From contig NZ_LWID01000001.1 in the NCBI RefSeq assembly GCF_029783845.1, positions 186,001 through 250,000 of the forward strand: DNA of 64,000 bases, written 5' to 3'. This document shows positions 44,256 to 52,774 of this stretch, in pieces. Origin of the DNA: Volucribacter amazonae. Lineage in GTDB: Bacteria; Pseudomonadota; Gammaproteobacteria; Enterobacterales; Pasteurellaceae. Position numbers and translations under genes: made by a program. Under the pieces are notes generated by a model. The model made no database searches. It saw nothing but the letters and a program-made list of their open reading frames with translations, and had not been told where the DNA came from. Every line of letters begins with the position of its first letter. Within the stretch, counting starts at the first letter, position 1.

Positions 44256-44293
44256 TCTGATTATCCTATGCAAATAATGATGATAAAATAAAT

Positions 44294-44318
44294 AACAGCC
44301 GTCCCTCGGCTGTTAAAC
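44294..44318 (-). terminator. Terminator of the 2-hydroxyacid dehydrogenase gene
   Basis: On the minus strand AACAGCCG-AGGGA-CGGCTGTT followed by ATTTATTTT, between that gene's stop and lolC. Confidence 0.75.
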
Positions 44319-44335
44319 ATTGATGACAAATCCCT

Positions 44336-45277
44336 TTATTTACCTGTAGCAACAAATTCCTCAATATTTTGGCTCACTTTATTCACTAAGGTCGTCACCG
44401 CTGAATCACTTGCCCAAGCAATATGTGGGGTAATCAGTAAATTTGGCATGGTTGTTGCCGCTTGAAGCAATGGGTTATCCTGTTCAGGCGGCTCTTTTAC
44501 CATCACATCAATCGCCGCACCTGCTAATTGCCCTGATTTTAATGCAGCAAGTAACGCCTGCTCATCAACCAAAGGTCCACGCCCAGTATTAATTAATAAT
44601 GCTCCTTTTTTACATAGGGCTAAGGTTTCAGCATTAATTAAATTTTTGGTGGTTTCCGTTAAGGGACAATGTAAACTCAGAATATCCGCTTGTTTTAATA
44701 CTTCTTCAAAGGGAGTATAACCTGCTCGGCATTGTGTTGCCCCTTGATGCTCCGCATAAAGCACTTGCATACCTAATGCCTGTGCTAATCGCCCAATCTC
44801 ACTGCCTAAACAGCCTTTACCAAAAATTCCTAAGATTGAACCACGAACATCAGTAATAGGGTAATCAAAGTAACAAAATTGCTGGCTTTGCCCCCATTTA
44901 GCACTAAGTTGATCCTTAATCCAACCTACTAAACTGTGCTTTAAGGCAAAAATCATCGCTAACACATGCTCAGGAACGGTAACGCTAGAATACCCTGTAA
45001 CATTTTTAACACAAATACCAAGCTGTTTCGCTGCCTCAAGATCCACATTATTTGTTCCTGTGGCGGTAATCGCAATTAATTTTAACTGCGGTAACTGCTG
45101 CATAAGCTCACGAGAAAAAACCACTTTGCTAGTAATTGCAATCTCTGCCCCTTGTAATCGGGTTAATACTTGATCCGCTGAAGTATAATCATATTCAATC
45201 CATTCATGCACAAATTGCGGTCGAGGAATATCAATATGCGGCGGAATAGCAGTACGATCTAAAAAGACAATTTTCAT
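44336..45277 (-). CDS. D-2-hydroxyacid dehydrogenase, NAD-dependent
   Basis: 313 residues. The catalytic domain has TATGTNNVD; the NAD domain has GIFGKGCLGSEIGRLAQALG (a Rossmann GxGxxG variant with Lys), LLINTGRGPLVDEQALL with the catalytic Arg, and the His in TPHIAWAS. It could act on glycerate, hydroxypyruvate or another 2-oxo acid; the sequence does not decide. AAGGAGAG precedes the ATG. Same neighbourhood as a Haemophilus homologue beside kdsA. Confidence 0.88.
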   Translation of the reverse strand: MKIVFLDRTAIPPHIDIPRPQFVHEWIEYDYTSADQVLTRLQGAEIAITSKVVFSRELMQQLPQLKLIAITATGTNNVDLEAAKQLGICVKNVTGYSSVTVPEHVLAMIFALKHSLVGWIKDQLSAKWGQSQQFCYFDYPITDVRGSILGIFGKGCLGSEIGRLAQALGMQVLYAEHQGATQCRAGYTPFEEVLKQADILSLHCPLTETTKNLINAETLALCKKGALLINTGRGPLVDEQALLAALKSGQLAGAAIDVMVKEPPEQDNPLLQAATTMPNLLITPHIAWASDSAVTTLVNKVSQNIEEFVATGK

Positions 45278-45345
45278 AGGCTCTCCTTATGGGGCTATTT
45301 GGCTTATTCTCTGATAAGCCCATTCATCAATGGGCTATCTCTTGA

Positions 45346-46203
45346 TTAACTTTCAGTATCTAATTGGGCAAAACTTTTAACCAAATCATCAATGGCTTTC
45401 ATTTGGCTTACAAAACCAGATAATGCTGATAATGGCAACGCTGAAGGTCCATCACATTTTGCACTGTTCGGATCAGGGTGTGCCTCTAAAAACAGTCCTG
45501 CAAGTCCTACCGCCATTCCCGCTCGGGCTAATTCAGTAACTTGCCCTCGGCGACCACCAGAAGCCGCGCCAAAAGGATCACGACATTGTAATGAATGGGT
45601 AACATCAAAAATCACTGGGCAACCTTTAGATACCTTACGCATAATACTAAAGCCAAGCATATCCACAACCAAGTTGTCATAACCAAAATTGCTACCACGA
45701 TCACATAAAATCACTTGATCATTACCACATTCGGCGATTTTCTCAACAATATTGCCCATTTGCCCCGGGCTTAAAAACTGCGGTTTTTTTACATTAATCA
45801 CTGCCCCTGTGCGTGCCATTGCTTCTACTAAATCCGTTTGGCGAGCTAAAAATGCAGGTAATTGAATAACATCAACAACTTCTGCCACTGGCTGGCATTG
45901 ATAAATTTCATGTACATCAGTAATGATTTTAACCCCAAATTCTCGTTTCAATTCAGCAAAAATAGCTAAGCCTTGCTCCATTCCCGGACCACGATAAGAA
46001 TGAATTGAGGAACGGTTGGCTTTGTCAAAAGAGGCTTTAAATACATAAGGAATATTGAGCTTATCCGTTACTTCTACATAAGCCTCACATACCCGCATCG
46101 CCATATCTCGGCTTTCTAACACATTCATACCACCAAATAAGACAAAAGGCTTATCATTTGCCACTTCTATTTGACCAATTTTTACTATTTTATTTTGTTG
46201 CAT
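45346..46203 (-). CDS. kdsA: 3-deoxy-8-phosphooctulonate synthase (KDO-8-P synthase)
   Basis: 285 residues. FVLFGGMNVLESRDMAM, FKASFDKANRSSIHSYRGPG, DVHEIYQC and VIFDVTHSLQ are typical of KdsA. It joins phosphoenolpyruvate to arabinose 5-phosphate for KDO, the inner-core sugar of lipooligosaccharide. Its substrate supplier kdsD and the next enzyme kdsC are elsewhere in this window (52.8-54.3 kb). Confidence 0.97.
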   Translation of the reverse strand: MQQNKIVKIGQIEVANDKPFVLFGGMNVLESRDMAMRVCEAYVEVTDKLNIPYVFKASFDKANRSSIHSYRGPGMEQGLAIFAELKREFGVKIITDVHEIYQCQPVAEVVDVIQLPAFLARQTDLVEAMARTGAVINVKKPQFLSPGQMGNIVEKIAECGNDQVILCDRGSNFGYDNLVVDMLGFSIMRKVSKGCPVIFDVTHSLQCRDPFGAASGGRRGQVTELARAGMAVGLAGLFLEAHPDPNSAKCDGPSALPLSALSGFVSQMKAIDDLVKSFAQLDTES

Positions 46204-46229
46204 TTCTTATTCCTTTTTTATTGTTTATT

Positions 46230-47027
46230 TTAATGAAGTACATAATGCTGCTGTTTTAATTCGGCTAATTGTGCCACTAATAAAACTGCAGTAGGATCAT
46301 CTGGGCATTTTTCCACAAAATAATCTAAATCCGCAACAGCCGCATCAATACATTGCATATTCGCTAACACTAAACCTCGATCACGAATTTCATAAGGATC
46401 ATCGGGGTTTGAATATAATAGGTTTTCAATTAATTGTAACGCCGAAATATTACGTCCTTCACGAATTAAGGCGTGTTTCGCCACTTGCCTTACCCGATAA
46501 TCAATTTCTTGCTCAGAGCTTATTGCCAGATCCTCTTCGCTCAGTTGATGACCAAAACCTAAATAACCTTCAAATAAAGTGGCTAACATTGCACGAGAAA
46601 TATAGCGTCCGTCCCAAGGATCAATAAATAAGACCTCATTCTCTAATTCCACTCGTAAAACTAATTGCGTAGGAAAATTAATAGGATAAATAGGTAATTG
46701 CAAGGAAGAAGCTAAGTAAAGCACTATCGCTCCTAAACTCACTGGCATACCCTGCTTACTATGCAATACCTTATCTAAATAAAGATTATCCACATAAAAA
46801 TACTGATCGGGATCGCAATGAAATCCCCATTCTTGATAAATTAAATGTAGTAAGCTATCTATTTGTTGTTTAGTGTTTAATTCTGCTGAAATTTGTTTAC
46901 GTGCTTTACGTACTAACGCACCAATAGAGGAACGAATATGCCCCAATAACTCCCCTTCATCTTCCGCCGTAATTAAATAAAAACTCACTAAGGTATCAAA
47001 CAATGCTTTTTGATTATATTTCTTCAT
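46230..47027 (-). CDS. sirB1: SirB1-family transglutaminase-like/TPR protein
   Basis: About 265 residues from the ATG at 47027 (MKKYNQKALFDTLV); a GTG two codons upstream is possible. The N-terminal half is a transglutaminase-like fold: QGMPVSLGAIVLYLASSLQLPIYPI, and VLFIDPWDGRY. The C-terminal half holds tetratricopeptide helices (NPDDPYEIRDRGLVLANMQC). Linked to prmC-prfA across gammaproteobacteria. The biochemical role is not settled. Confidence 0.88.
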   Translation of the reverse strand: MKKYNQKALFDTLVSFYLITAEDEGELLGHIRSSIGALVRKARKQISAELNTKQQIDSLLHLIYQEWGFHCDPDQYFYVDNLYLDKVLHSKQGMPVSLGAIVLYLASSLQLPIYPINFPTQLVLRVELENEVLFIDPWDGRYISRAMLATLFEGYLGFGHQLSEEDLAISSEQEIDYRVRQVAKHALIREGRNISALQLIENLLYSNPDDPYEIRDRGLVLANMQCIDAAVADLDYFVEKCPDDPTAVLLVAQLAELKQQHYVLH

Positions 47028-47053
47028 ATTCACTGTATTTATTCAATCTCTTA

Positions 47054-47944
47054 TTATGCTTTAAGACAACCCAAGGTAATACGATCCCGCTGTCCATAAT
47101 CTTGCCGAGTTTCCACTTGCTGCCAATAATCTTTGCTAAAAAAAGACCGCACTTTTTCCCCTTGTTGCCAACCATGTTCAAGGATCAAGTATCCCTGAGG
47201 GCGTAAAAAATAACGCGCTTGGTTCACAATCCAATGCAAATCCCCTAATCCTTGTTGTGATGCAACTAAAGCAGAATGTGGCTCAAAGCGCACATCGCCC
47301 TGTTGTAAATGTTGATCATTTTCATCAATATAAGGTGGATTACTCACAATTAAATCAAACTTATTCTCAGGATCAAGTTGATCGAACCAATGACTTTGGA
47401 TTACCTTAATGTTTAAATTATGCCGTTGTGCATTCTGTTGCGCTAAAGCCACTGCCTGTTCCACCACATCAACGGCATAAATTTCCAAGGCAATGCCACA
47501 ATGCTCTGCCCAAGGGGTTAATTCACTCGCCAACGCCAAGGCAATAGCACCTGTTCCTGTGCCTAAATCCAAAATACGTAGTTGTGGTTTCACTAAGGAA
47601 TTAACAAGAAAAACTTTCGCCAAATCCACCGCACTTTCCACTAAACATTCCGTATCTGGACGAGGAATTAAGGTATAAGGCGATACCAATAAGGGTAACG
47701 ACCAAAACTCTTTCTCGCCAAGAATATATGCCATAGGCTCGCCCCTCAAACGGCGAGCTAAAAGTGTAGTTAATATTGCCTGTTGTTGCTCGCTCAATAA
47801 GCTATCGGCAAAAGCAAGCTGATAAGCACGATTTTTCCCCGTTACTTGCTCAAGCAATAATTGAGCATCTAGCTTAGCACTCTCAACTAATTGTGCTTGC
47901 TGTAACTGAGATACTGCTTGAGCTAACCATTGTGCATAGGTCAT
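47054..47944 (-). CDS. prmC: Release factor glutamine methyltransferase PrmC (HemK)
   Basis: 296 residues. SAM motif ILDLGTGTGAIALALA and the catalytic NPPY in LIVSNPPYIDEND. It methylates the Gln of the GGQ motif in release factors RF1 and RF2. The start overlaps the prfA stop by one base (TAATG), consistent with co-translation with its substrate. Confidence 0.96.
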   Translation of the reverse strand: MTYAQWLAQAVSQLQQAQLVESAKLDAQLLLEQVTGKNRAYQLAFADSLLSEQQQAILTTLLARRLRGEPMAYILGEKEFWSLPLLVSPYTLIPRPDTECLVESAVDLAKVFLVNSLVKPQLRILDLGTGTGAIALALASELTPWAEHCGIALEIYAVDVVEQAVALAQQNAQRHNLNIKVIQSHWFDQLDPENKFDLIVSNPPYIDENDQHLQQGDVRFEPHSALVASQQGLGDLHWIVNQARYFLRPQGYLILEHGWQQGEKVRSFFSKDYWQQVETRQDYGQRDRITLGCLKA

Positions 47945-49026
47945 TAGGCTTGTTCCGACAAAGCGGCTAGCTGATCAGCTTGATATTCGGTAATAATAGG
48001 TTCAATTAATTCATCAATTTTCCCATTCATCACTTCATCTAAACGGTAAACCGTTAAATTAATGCGATGATCGGTTACACGTCCTTGCGGATAGTTATAA
48101 GTACGAATTTTATCGGAACGATCACCTGAACCTAATAAATTACGTCTAGTACTTGCTTGTTCCGCCGCTTGGCGTTCTTGCTCTACTTGCACAATGCGAG
48201 AAGCAAGGACGGATAAGGCTTTGGCTTTATTTTTATGTTGTGAACGTTCATCTTGACATTCCACTACAATACCTGTGGGAATATGGGTAATCCGCACCGC
48301 TGAATCTGTGGTATTAACGTGCTGTCCCCCTGCCCCAGAAGAACGATAAGTATCAATCCGCAAATCCGCAGGATTAATTTCAGGCAACTCACTTTCTGGT
48401 AATTCAGGCATCACTGCCACCGTACAAGCAGAAGTATGAATACGCCCTTGTGATTCCGTTTTAGGTACACGTTGGACACGATGACCACCTGATTCAAATT
48501 TTAGCTGTCCATACACATTGTCGCCACTAATACGAGCAATAATCTCTTTATAACCCCCTTGCTCACTTTCATTTTCGCTAAGCACTTCCACTCGCCAGCG
48601 TTTAGACTCAGCATAACGGCTATACATACGGAATAAATCCCCAGCAAAAATACCCGCTTCATCGCCACCTGTTCCAGCACGAATCTCTAAATAGCAGTTA
48701 TACTCGTCATTCGGATCTTTAGGCAATAATAAAATTTGGAGCTGTTGTTCTGTACTCTCAATTTCGCTGTTACATTCCTCAATTTCTAATTCTGCCATTT
48801 CCTTCATATCAGGATCATCAAGCAACAATTCCGCCTCTTGTTTATTTTTGTGTAATTGTTGCCAGCGAGAAAAGCACTTTACCACATCTTCTAATTGGGC
48901 ATATTCTTTGGAATAGGCTCTAAATTTATCTTGTTCTGCAATAACACTAGCATCACCTAACAATGCCTCAAGCTCTTGATGGCGCTCATTTAAACTTTCT
49001 AATTTTGCAATAATACTCGGTTTCAT
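47944..49026 (-). CDS. prfA: Peptide chain release factor 1
   Basis: 360 residues. The GGQ motif lies in YRSSGAGGQHVNTTDSAVR, and the stop-recognition region includes ELPESELPEINPADLRI (PxT-type loop near it). It terminates translation at UAA and UAG. Followed by prmC. Confidence 0.96.
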   Translation of the reverse strand: MKPSIIAKLESLNERHQELEALLGDASVIAEQDKFRAYSKEYAQLEDVVKCFSRWQQLHKNKQEAELLLDDPDMKEMAELEIEECNSEIESTEQQLQILLLPKDPNDEYNCYLEIRAGTGGDEAGIFAGDLFRMYSRYAESKRWRVEVLSENESEQGGYKEIIARISGDNVYGQLKFESGGHRVQRVPKTESQGRIHTSACTVAVMPELPESELPEINPADLRIDTYRSSGAGGQHVNTTDSAVRITHIPTGIVVECQDERSQHKNKAKALSVLASRIVQVEQERQAAEQASTRRNLLGSGDRSDKIRTYNYPQGRVTDHRINLTVYRLDEVMNGKIDELIEPIITEYQADQLAALSEQA

Positions 49027-49100
49027 TCATTAACCTTTATTAAATTCAATAAAATTCGTTTATTCTAACACGCTTTTATCAGCTATGGCATAAAAAACAA

Positions 49101-49138
49101 TCCCCTTGTTGAATAAATCAACAAGGGGACTAAAATCA
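49101..49138 (-). terminator. Terminator of fabA
   Basis: TCCCCTTGTTGA and TCAACAAGGGGA form a 12-bp stem at 49101-49129; on the minus strand a TTGTTTTTTA run follows at 49091-49100. Confidence 0.8.
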
Positions 49139-49152
49139 AATGGCTCACACCG

Positions 49153-49686
49153 TTAAAACGTTGAAGTATCTTGAAATAAACCTACCTTCAAATCGGTTGC
49201 CGTATAAATCACTCGCCCATCAACCTCCACTTCGCCATCAGCCATACCCATCACTAATTTACGATTAATCACTCGTTTCATATAAATACGATAGGTTACT
49301 TTTTTCGCCGTCGGCAATACTTGCCCAGTAAATTTCACTTCTCCCACACCTAACGCTCGTCCTTTTCCTTGTCCGCCAATCCAGCCTAAGAAAAAACCCA
49401 CTAATTGCCACATGGCATCAAGCCCTAAACACCCCGGCATCACAGGATCGCCTAGAAAATGGCAACCAAAAAAATCCAGTTTTGGGTGAATATCTAATTC
49501 AGCTTCAATATACCCCTTGCCAAACTTTCCCCCAGTTTCATTCATCTCCACCACACGATCCATCATTAGCATACTCGGTGCGGGCAACTGAGGCCCGTTT
49601 TCGCCAAAAAGTTCCCCCCGTCCAGAAGCCAATAAATCTTCATAAGAATATGAACTTTTTCTATTTGAGGTACAACTGTTCATCAT
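49153..49686 (-). CDS. fabA: 3-hydroxyacyl-[ACP] dehydratase/isomerase FabA
   Basis: 177 residues. The active-site His lies in FFGCHFLGDPVMPGCLGLDA with the Asp in the same segment. FabA dehydrates 3-hydroxydecanoyl-ACP and isomerises the product, starting unsaturated fatty acid synthesis. The gene ycbZ lies upstream on the same strand, but 650 bp of repeats separates them. A FadR-like site lies in the upstream region. Confidence 0.96.
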   Translation of the reverse strand: MMNSCTSNRKSSYSYEDLLASGRGELFGENGPQLPAPSMLMMDRVVEMNETGGKFGKGYIEAELDIHPKLDFFGCHFLGDPVMPGCLGLDAMWQLVGFFLGWIGGQGKGRALGVGEVKFTGQVLPTAKKVTYRIYMKRVINRKLVMGMADGEVEVDGRVIYTATDLKVGLFQDTSTF

Positions 49687-49786
49687 TTTACTTTCCTCTT
49701 ATTAATAAAAACACATAATAATCATAATATTTCTGCATTCTAACAGAGTTAATCTAAAAATAAAATAGCTAACACTTGTAAGCTGA

Positions 49787-49799
49787 CTTGTCCGATCAG
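49787..49799 (-). promoter_or_regulatory. FadR-like site upstream of fabA
   Basis: CTTGTCCGATCAG matches 11 of 13 positions of the FadR core CTGGTCCGACCAG. It is about 100 bp upstream of the fabA start, with a possible TTAGAAT -10 in between. That would place it near -40, where FadR activates fabA in E. coli. Confidence 0.55.
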
Positions 49800-49802
49800 T
49801 AT

Positions 49803-49832
49803 AAAAAAGGGCAAGCCCTAAGGGCTTACCCT
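49803..49832 (-). terminator. Terminator upstream of the fabA promoter
   Basis: GGGTAAGCCC-TTA-GGGCTTGCCC followed by TTTTTTAT on the minus strand. It would end transcription coming from ycbZ and the repeats. Confidence 0.75.
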
Positions 49833-49837
49833 AAACC

Positions 49838-49877
49838 TAGTCGTTTCAATTCAAAATAGGACAAGGTGAGACAGTGA
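49838..49877. repeat. Family A repeat, truncated copy joined to copy 5
   Basis: TAGTCGTTTCAATTCAAAAT then GGACAAGGTGAGACAGTGA, broken where the full copy 5 begins. Confidence 0.7.
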
Positions 49878-49983
49878 TATAGTCGTTTCAATTTAAAATG
49901 AGACAAGGCGGTACGCCGAAGACAGTACAAGTAGTACGGCGAGGCGTACCAACGCTATATCATTTTAAAGTGGAATGACTATA
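49878..49983 (+). repeat. Family A repeat, copy 5 (full form, 106 bp)
   Basis: TATAGTCGTTTCAATTTAAA to TTTAAAGTGGAATGACTATA, with GGTACGCC...GGCGTACC in the centre. Confidence 0.9.
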
Positions 49984-49998
49984 CAAAAAAATAAAGAG

Positions 49999-50259
49999 AA
50001 TAACGCTCCTTTACCCCCTTAAAAAATCCCAGCCTGAGCTTAGAACGATAGAATAATTTTGGCTGTTTGAGCGTAGCGAGTTCCAAAATTATTCGTATAT
50101 CGTTCTTAGCGAAAGACTGGATAAGATTTTTTCTAGGGGGCGTGTTTCTTTGCCTACTTTCTTTACACGAGTAAAGAAAGTAGGTCGCCAAAGGCGAAAA
50201 CCGTTAGCAATAACGGAGAAATAAAAGTGAAAAAATAATTCAAAAACCAACCGCACTTT
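49999..50259 (+). repeat. Family B structured repeat, copy 4 (full)
   Basis: Hairpin I: CCCCCTTAAAAAATC with GATTTTTTCTAGGGGG, CCAGCCT with AGACTGG (one mismatch), AGAACGAT with ATCGTTCT, AATAATTTTGG with CCAAAATTATT. Hairpin II: CCTACTTTCTTTAC with GTAAAGAAAGTAGG. Hairpin IV: CCGTTA with TAACGG. It ends with an uptake signal (50250-50259). Confidence 0.9.
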
Positions 50260-50272
50260 AACAACCTCATTG

Positions 50273-50309
50273 TACCACCTTGTTTCATTTTTAATTGAAA
50301 CGACTATAG
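50273..50309 (-). repeat. Family A repeat, half copy (copy 6)
   Basis: Complement reads TATAGTCGTTTCAATTAAAA and on to AACAAGGTGGTAC, the left half of the element in reverse orientation. It lies 23 bp beyond the ycbZ stop codon. Confidence 0.7.
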
Positions 50310-50332
50310 AATGGCGATAAAAGAGTAACCAA

Positions 50333-52126
50333 CTACTTAAACCAACCAAACCAAGGTTTTTTATGGCTTATTTCTCCTCGCAACTCAATTCGCTGCCCAA
50401 TAAAATAAGACAAAGGCTGTTGCTCACGAGAATAACGTTTCTCTTTCAGCTCAATTAAATCGCGTTTAAACAAAATTTCTATGGCTTGATAAACATCGTC
50501 CACCGCCCAAATAAAAAATTGTTTATTTTTCACCGCACTTACTAGATCATCAGATAAACTTAATTGCTGGCACGCTACCGCAGGAATAATGACCCCTTGT
50601 TGTCCCGTCAGTCCTCGTTGTTGGCACAGTTTAAAAAATCCCTCAACCTTATGATTTACACCCCCCACTGGGTGTACCAAACCAAATTGATCTATTGCCC
50701 CTGTAATGGCAATAGACTGTGGTAAAGGTAAATCTGCTAAGGCACTTAATAACACACAAAAAATCGCTAACGAAGCACTATCACCATCAATATCAGTGTA
50801 AGATTGCTCAAATACCAAGGAAGCAGAAAAAGGTAATTGTGATTGCAAATTGAGTAAGCCCATTAAACAAGCCTCGGCAATCATCATTCCCTTTCCATGC
50901 ACATTGCCTGCTAATTCATTTTTACGATCAATATCAACAATTTCGCCATCGCCAAAATTTACTACACAGCTAATTCTCGAGGGTTCGCCAAAGACAATCG
51001 GCGTACCTTGATACTCAATCACAGAAAGCCCATTCACTTGCCCAACCATTTCCCCTTCTGTGGCAATATATACTTGTTCGTGCAAAATATCAGCATAGGT
51101 TTGACTTGGCAAAAAGCTCTGTTGATATTGTCGCTGTTGAAAAACTTTTTCAAAATGCACCGCACTTATCCCTTGTGCATCTGCATACAAACTTGCTCCC
51201 GCTAACCATTGTTGCAACGCTGTCAAATCAATATTCACTAAATAACGATTTTCACTTTCTCGTACTAACAACTGATAAAGTTTATTTAATCCCGCTTGAT
51301 CAATAGCAGGAAAACCACGTTGCTGGGCAAAAGAACGAACAAAATTAGCCCATAACTGTTGCTGTTCTGCCTGCTCCACCTCAAAATAGCTGTCCATTTC
51401 GCCATAAACAGCTTGATGACTTAATTCAGGTTCTAATTCAGCGAAACTGGCTAACTCTTCACGATCTGCCAATAAAATCAACTTTAACCGTAAAGGATAA
51501 CTTGGTATCTCACAAGGCAAAGGACAACGAGGGTCGAGAGAATACCAATCAAATTGTTGGGTCTGCAAAATACTTTTCAAAGGTTGCCATAAATCAAACT
51601 GTGCCAATAGGCTTGATAGGCTAAGGATTAACACGCCTTGATTAACTTGATGCACCAATCCTGCCTGTAACTCAATATGTTTTGATTGAGGGTGCTGACG
51701 CAAACAACCCAATAACTTACTACGATCAAAATATAAGGCGGTTGCCACTTTATATTTACTGGCAAAATTATCCTCAATAGACTGTGCTGGCATCACATTA
51801 ACTTGTGGGAAATGGGCTTCATCGCCTTGTGTTACCACATATTTTACGCCATTTACCCTTTGTTTTTTATCTGCATATTGTCCCAAAAAAAGTGCTGAAT
51901 GTTGCTCAACAAATTTTTCAATAAATTGGCTATTCTCTGCTAATTCATTGGTTTTTAATAACAATAAGTTAGTTGTCGGATTTTGCAAAAAATAACGCAA
52001 GCTAGACACTGCACGTGGTTGCAACGCCATATAATCAACATTTTGATATTCTTGCTCGGAAAACATTAATTGTGGCACTAATTGCTGCCAATCTAAGCTA
52101 TATTGGTTAGATAAAGATAAGGACAC
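50333..52126 (-). CDS. ycbZ: Lon-like S16 protease, YcbZ family
   Basis: 597 residues if it begins at the GTG at 52126; the open frame reaches a TTG at 52186. The N-terminal part is a degenerate AAA-like region (LAGNVHGKGMMI comes later). The C-terminal protease domain has the catalytic Ser in DGDSASLAIFC and the Lys near GGVNHKVEGFFKLC. GEPSRISCVVNFGDGEIVDI matches E. coli YcbZ. Next to fabA, as in enterics. Cytosolic; substrates unknown. Confidence 0.9.
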   Translation of the reverse strand: MSLSLSNQYSLDWQQLVPQLMFSEQEYQNVDYMALQPRAVSSLRYFLQNPTTNLLLLKTNELAENSQFIEKFVEQHSALFLGQYADKKQRVNGVKYVVTQGDEAHFPQVNVMPAQSIEDNFASKYKVATALYFDRSKLLGCLRQHPQSKHIELQAGLVHQVNQGVLILSLSSLLAQFDLWQPLKSILQTQQFDWYSLDPRCPLPCEIPSYPLRLKLILLADREELASFAELEPELSHQAVYGEMDSYFEVEQAEQQQLWANFVRSFAQQRGFPAIDQAGLNKLYQLLVRESENRYLVNIDLTALQQWLAGASLYADAQGISAVHFEKVFQQRQYQQSFLPSQTYADILHEQVYIATEGEMVGQVNGLSVIEYQGTPIVFGEPSRISCVVNFGDGEIVDIDRKNELAGNVHGKGMMIAEACLMGLLNLQSQLPFSASLVFEQSYTDIDGDSASLAIFCVLLSALADLPLPQSIAITGAIDQFGLVHPVGGVNHKVEGFFKLCQQRGLTGQQGVIIPAVACQQLSLSDDLVSAVKNKQFFIWAVDDVYQAIEILFKRDLIELKEKRYSREQQPLSYFIGQRIELRGEISHKKPWFGWFK

Positions 52127-52279
52127 TGAATACTCACTTTTATTAAAATAATCGCTATCTATTATGGCATAAAATGATAGGAACAACAGATGATTTTATG
52201 GTTATTTCACGATTTTCTCAGCAAAAACTTAAGGGATAGCTTTACTGTATCAAGCCAAAAGACAAGTGGCGTTAAAAAG

Positions 52280-52656
52280 AATGAGTTGGTCGATAAGCCG
52301 AGTTCTGTCGTGGACAATCATTCCTCTAGGCGATAAATCACTTTACCGCTCAAGCAACCTACCCGAATCCCATGCGGGCAACACGTTGGATTCCTATTTG
52401 GTCTTGCTACGAGTGGAGTTTACCTTGCCATAAACTGTTACCAGTTATGCGGTGCGCTCTTACCACACCCTTTCACCCTTACCTGCTATGCAGGCGGTCT
52501 TCTCTCTGTTGCACTTGTCGTCAGCTCACGCTGCCCAGACGTTATCTGGCACTCTGCCCTATGTAGCTCGGACTTTCCTCTCGTCTATTTGTCCCACTCA
52601 TTTCAGCAAACTGAAGTTAAGGGCTTCAATAAACCAGCGATTGCCTAACCAACTCG
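52280..52656 (-). ncRNA. rnpB: RNase P RNA
   Basis: About 377 nt on the minus strand. Matches E. coli M1 RNA by eye throughout: GAGGAAAGTCCGAGCTACAT, AGTGCAACAGAGAG, GGTAAGGGTGAAAGGGTG, GTAAGAGCGCACCGCA and a 3' end CAGAACTCGGCTTATCGACC. The catalytic RNA matures tRNA 5' ends. A -10 TATAAT at 52668-52663 sits six bases before the predicted 5' end. Small ORFs within it are spurious. Confidence 0.96.
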
Positions 52657-52662
52657 GGCGGC

Positions 52663-52668
52663 ATTATA
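52663..52668 (-). promoter_or_regulatory. -10 element of rnpB
   Basis: Perfect TATAAT on the minus strand, followed by GCCGCCCGAG with the predicted transcript start. Confidence 0.7.
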
Positions 52669-52774
52669 CTGTAAAAACAAGGCTATCGCTACTCGTTCAG
52701 CGAGAAAAGATAGAGAAAAAGCAAAACTTATTATAAAATAACCACACTTTTATTATTGATATAGAGAGATCAAT

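Noticed and set aside
49838..50309. Family A copies 5 and 6 as the two ends of one composite transposon carrying family B
   Set aside because: Copy 6 is only a half element and no transposase lies between; independent insertions explain it more simply, though it is worth checking in other strains.
49979..50349. Two minus-strand ORFs of 70 and 86 aa
   Set aside because: Both lie inside family A/B repeats and have no ribosome site or recognisable domain.
52372..52736. Small plus-strand ORFs
   Set aside because: They lie within RNase P RNA on the other strand.
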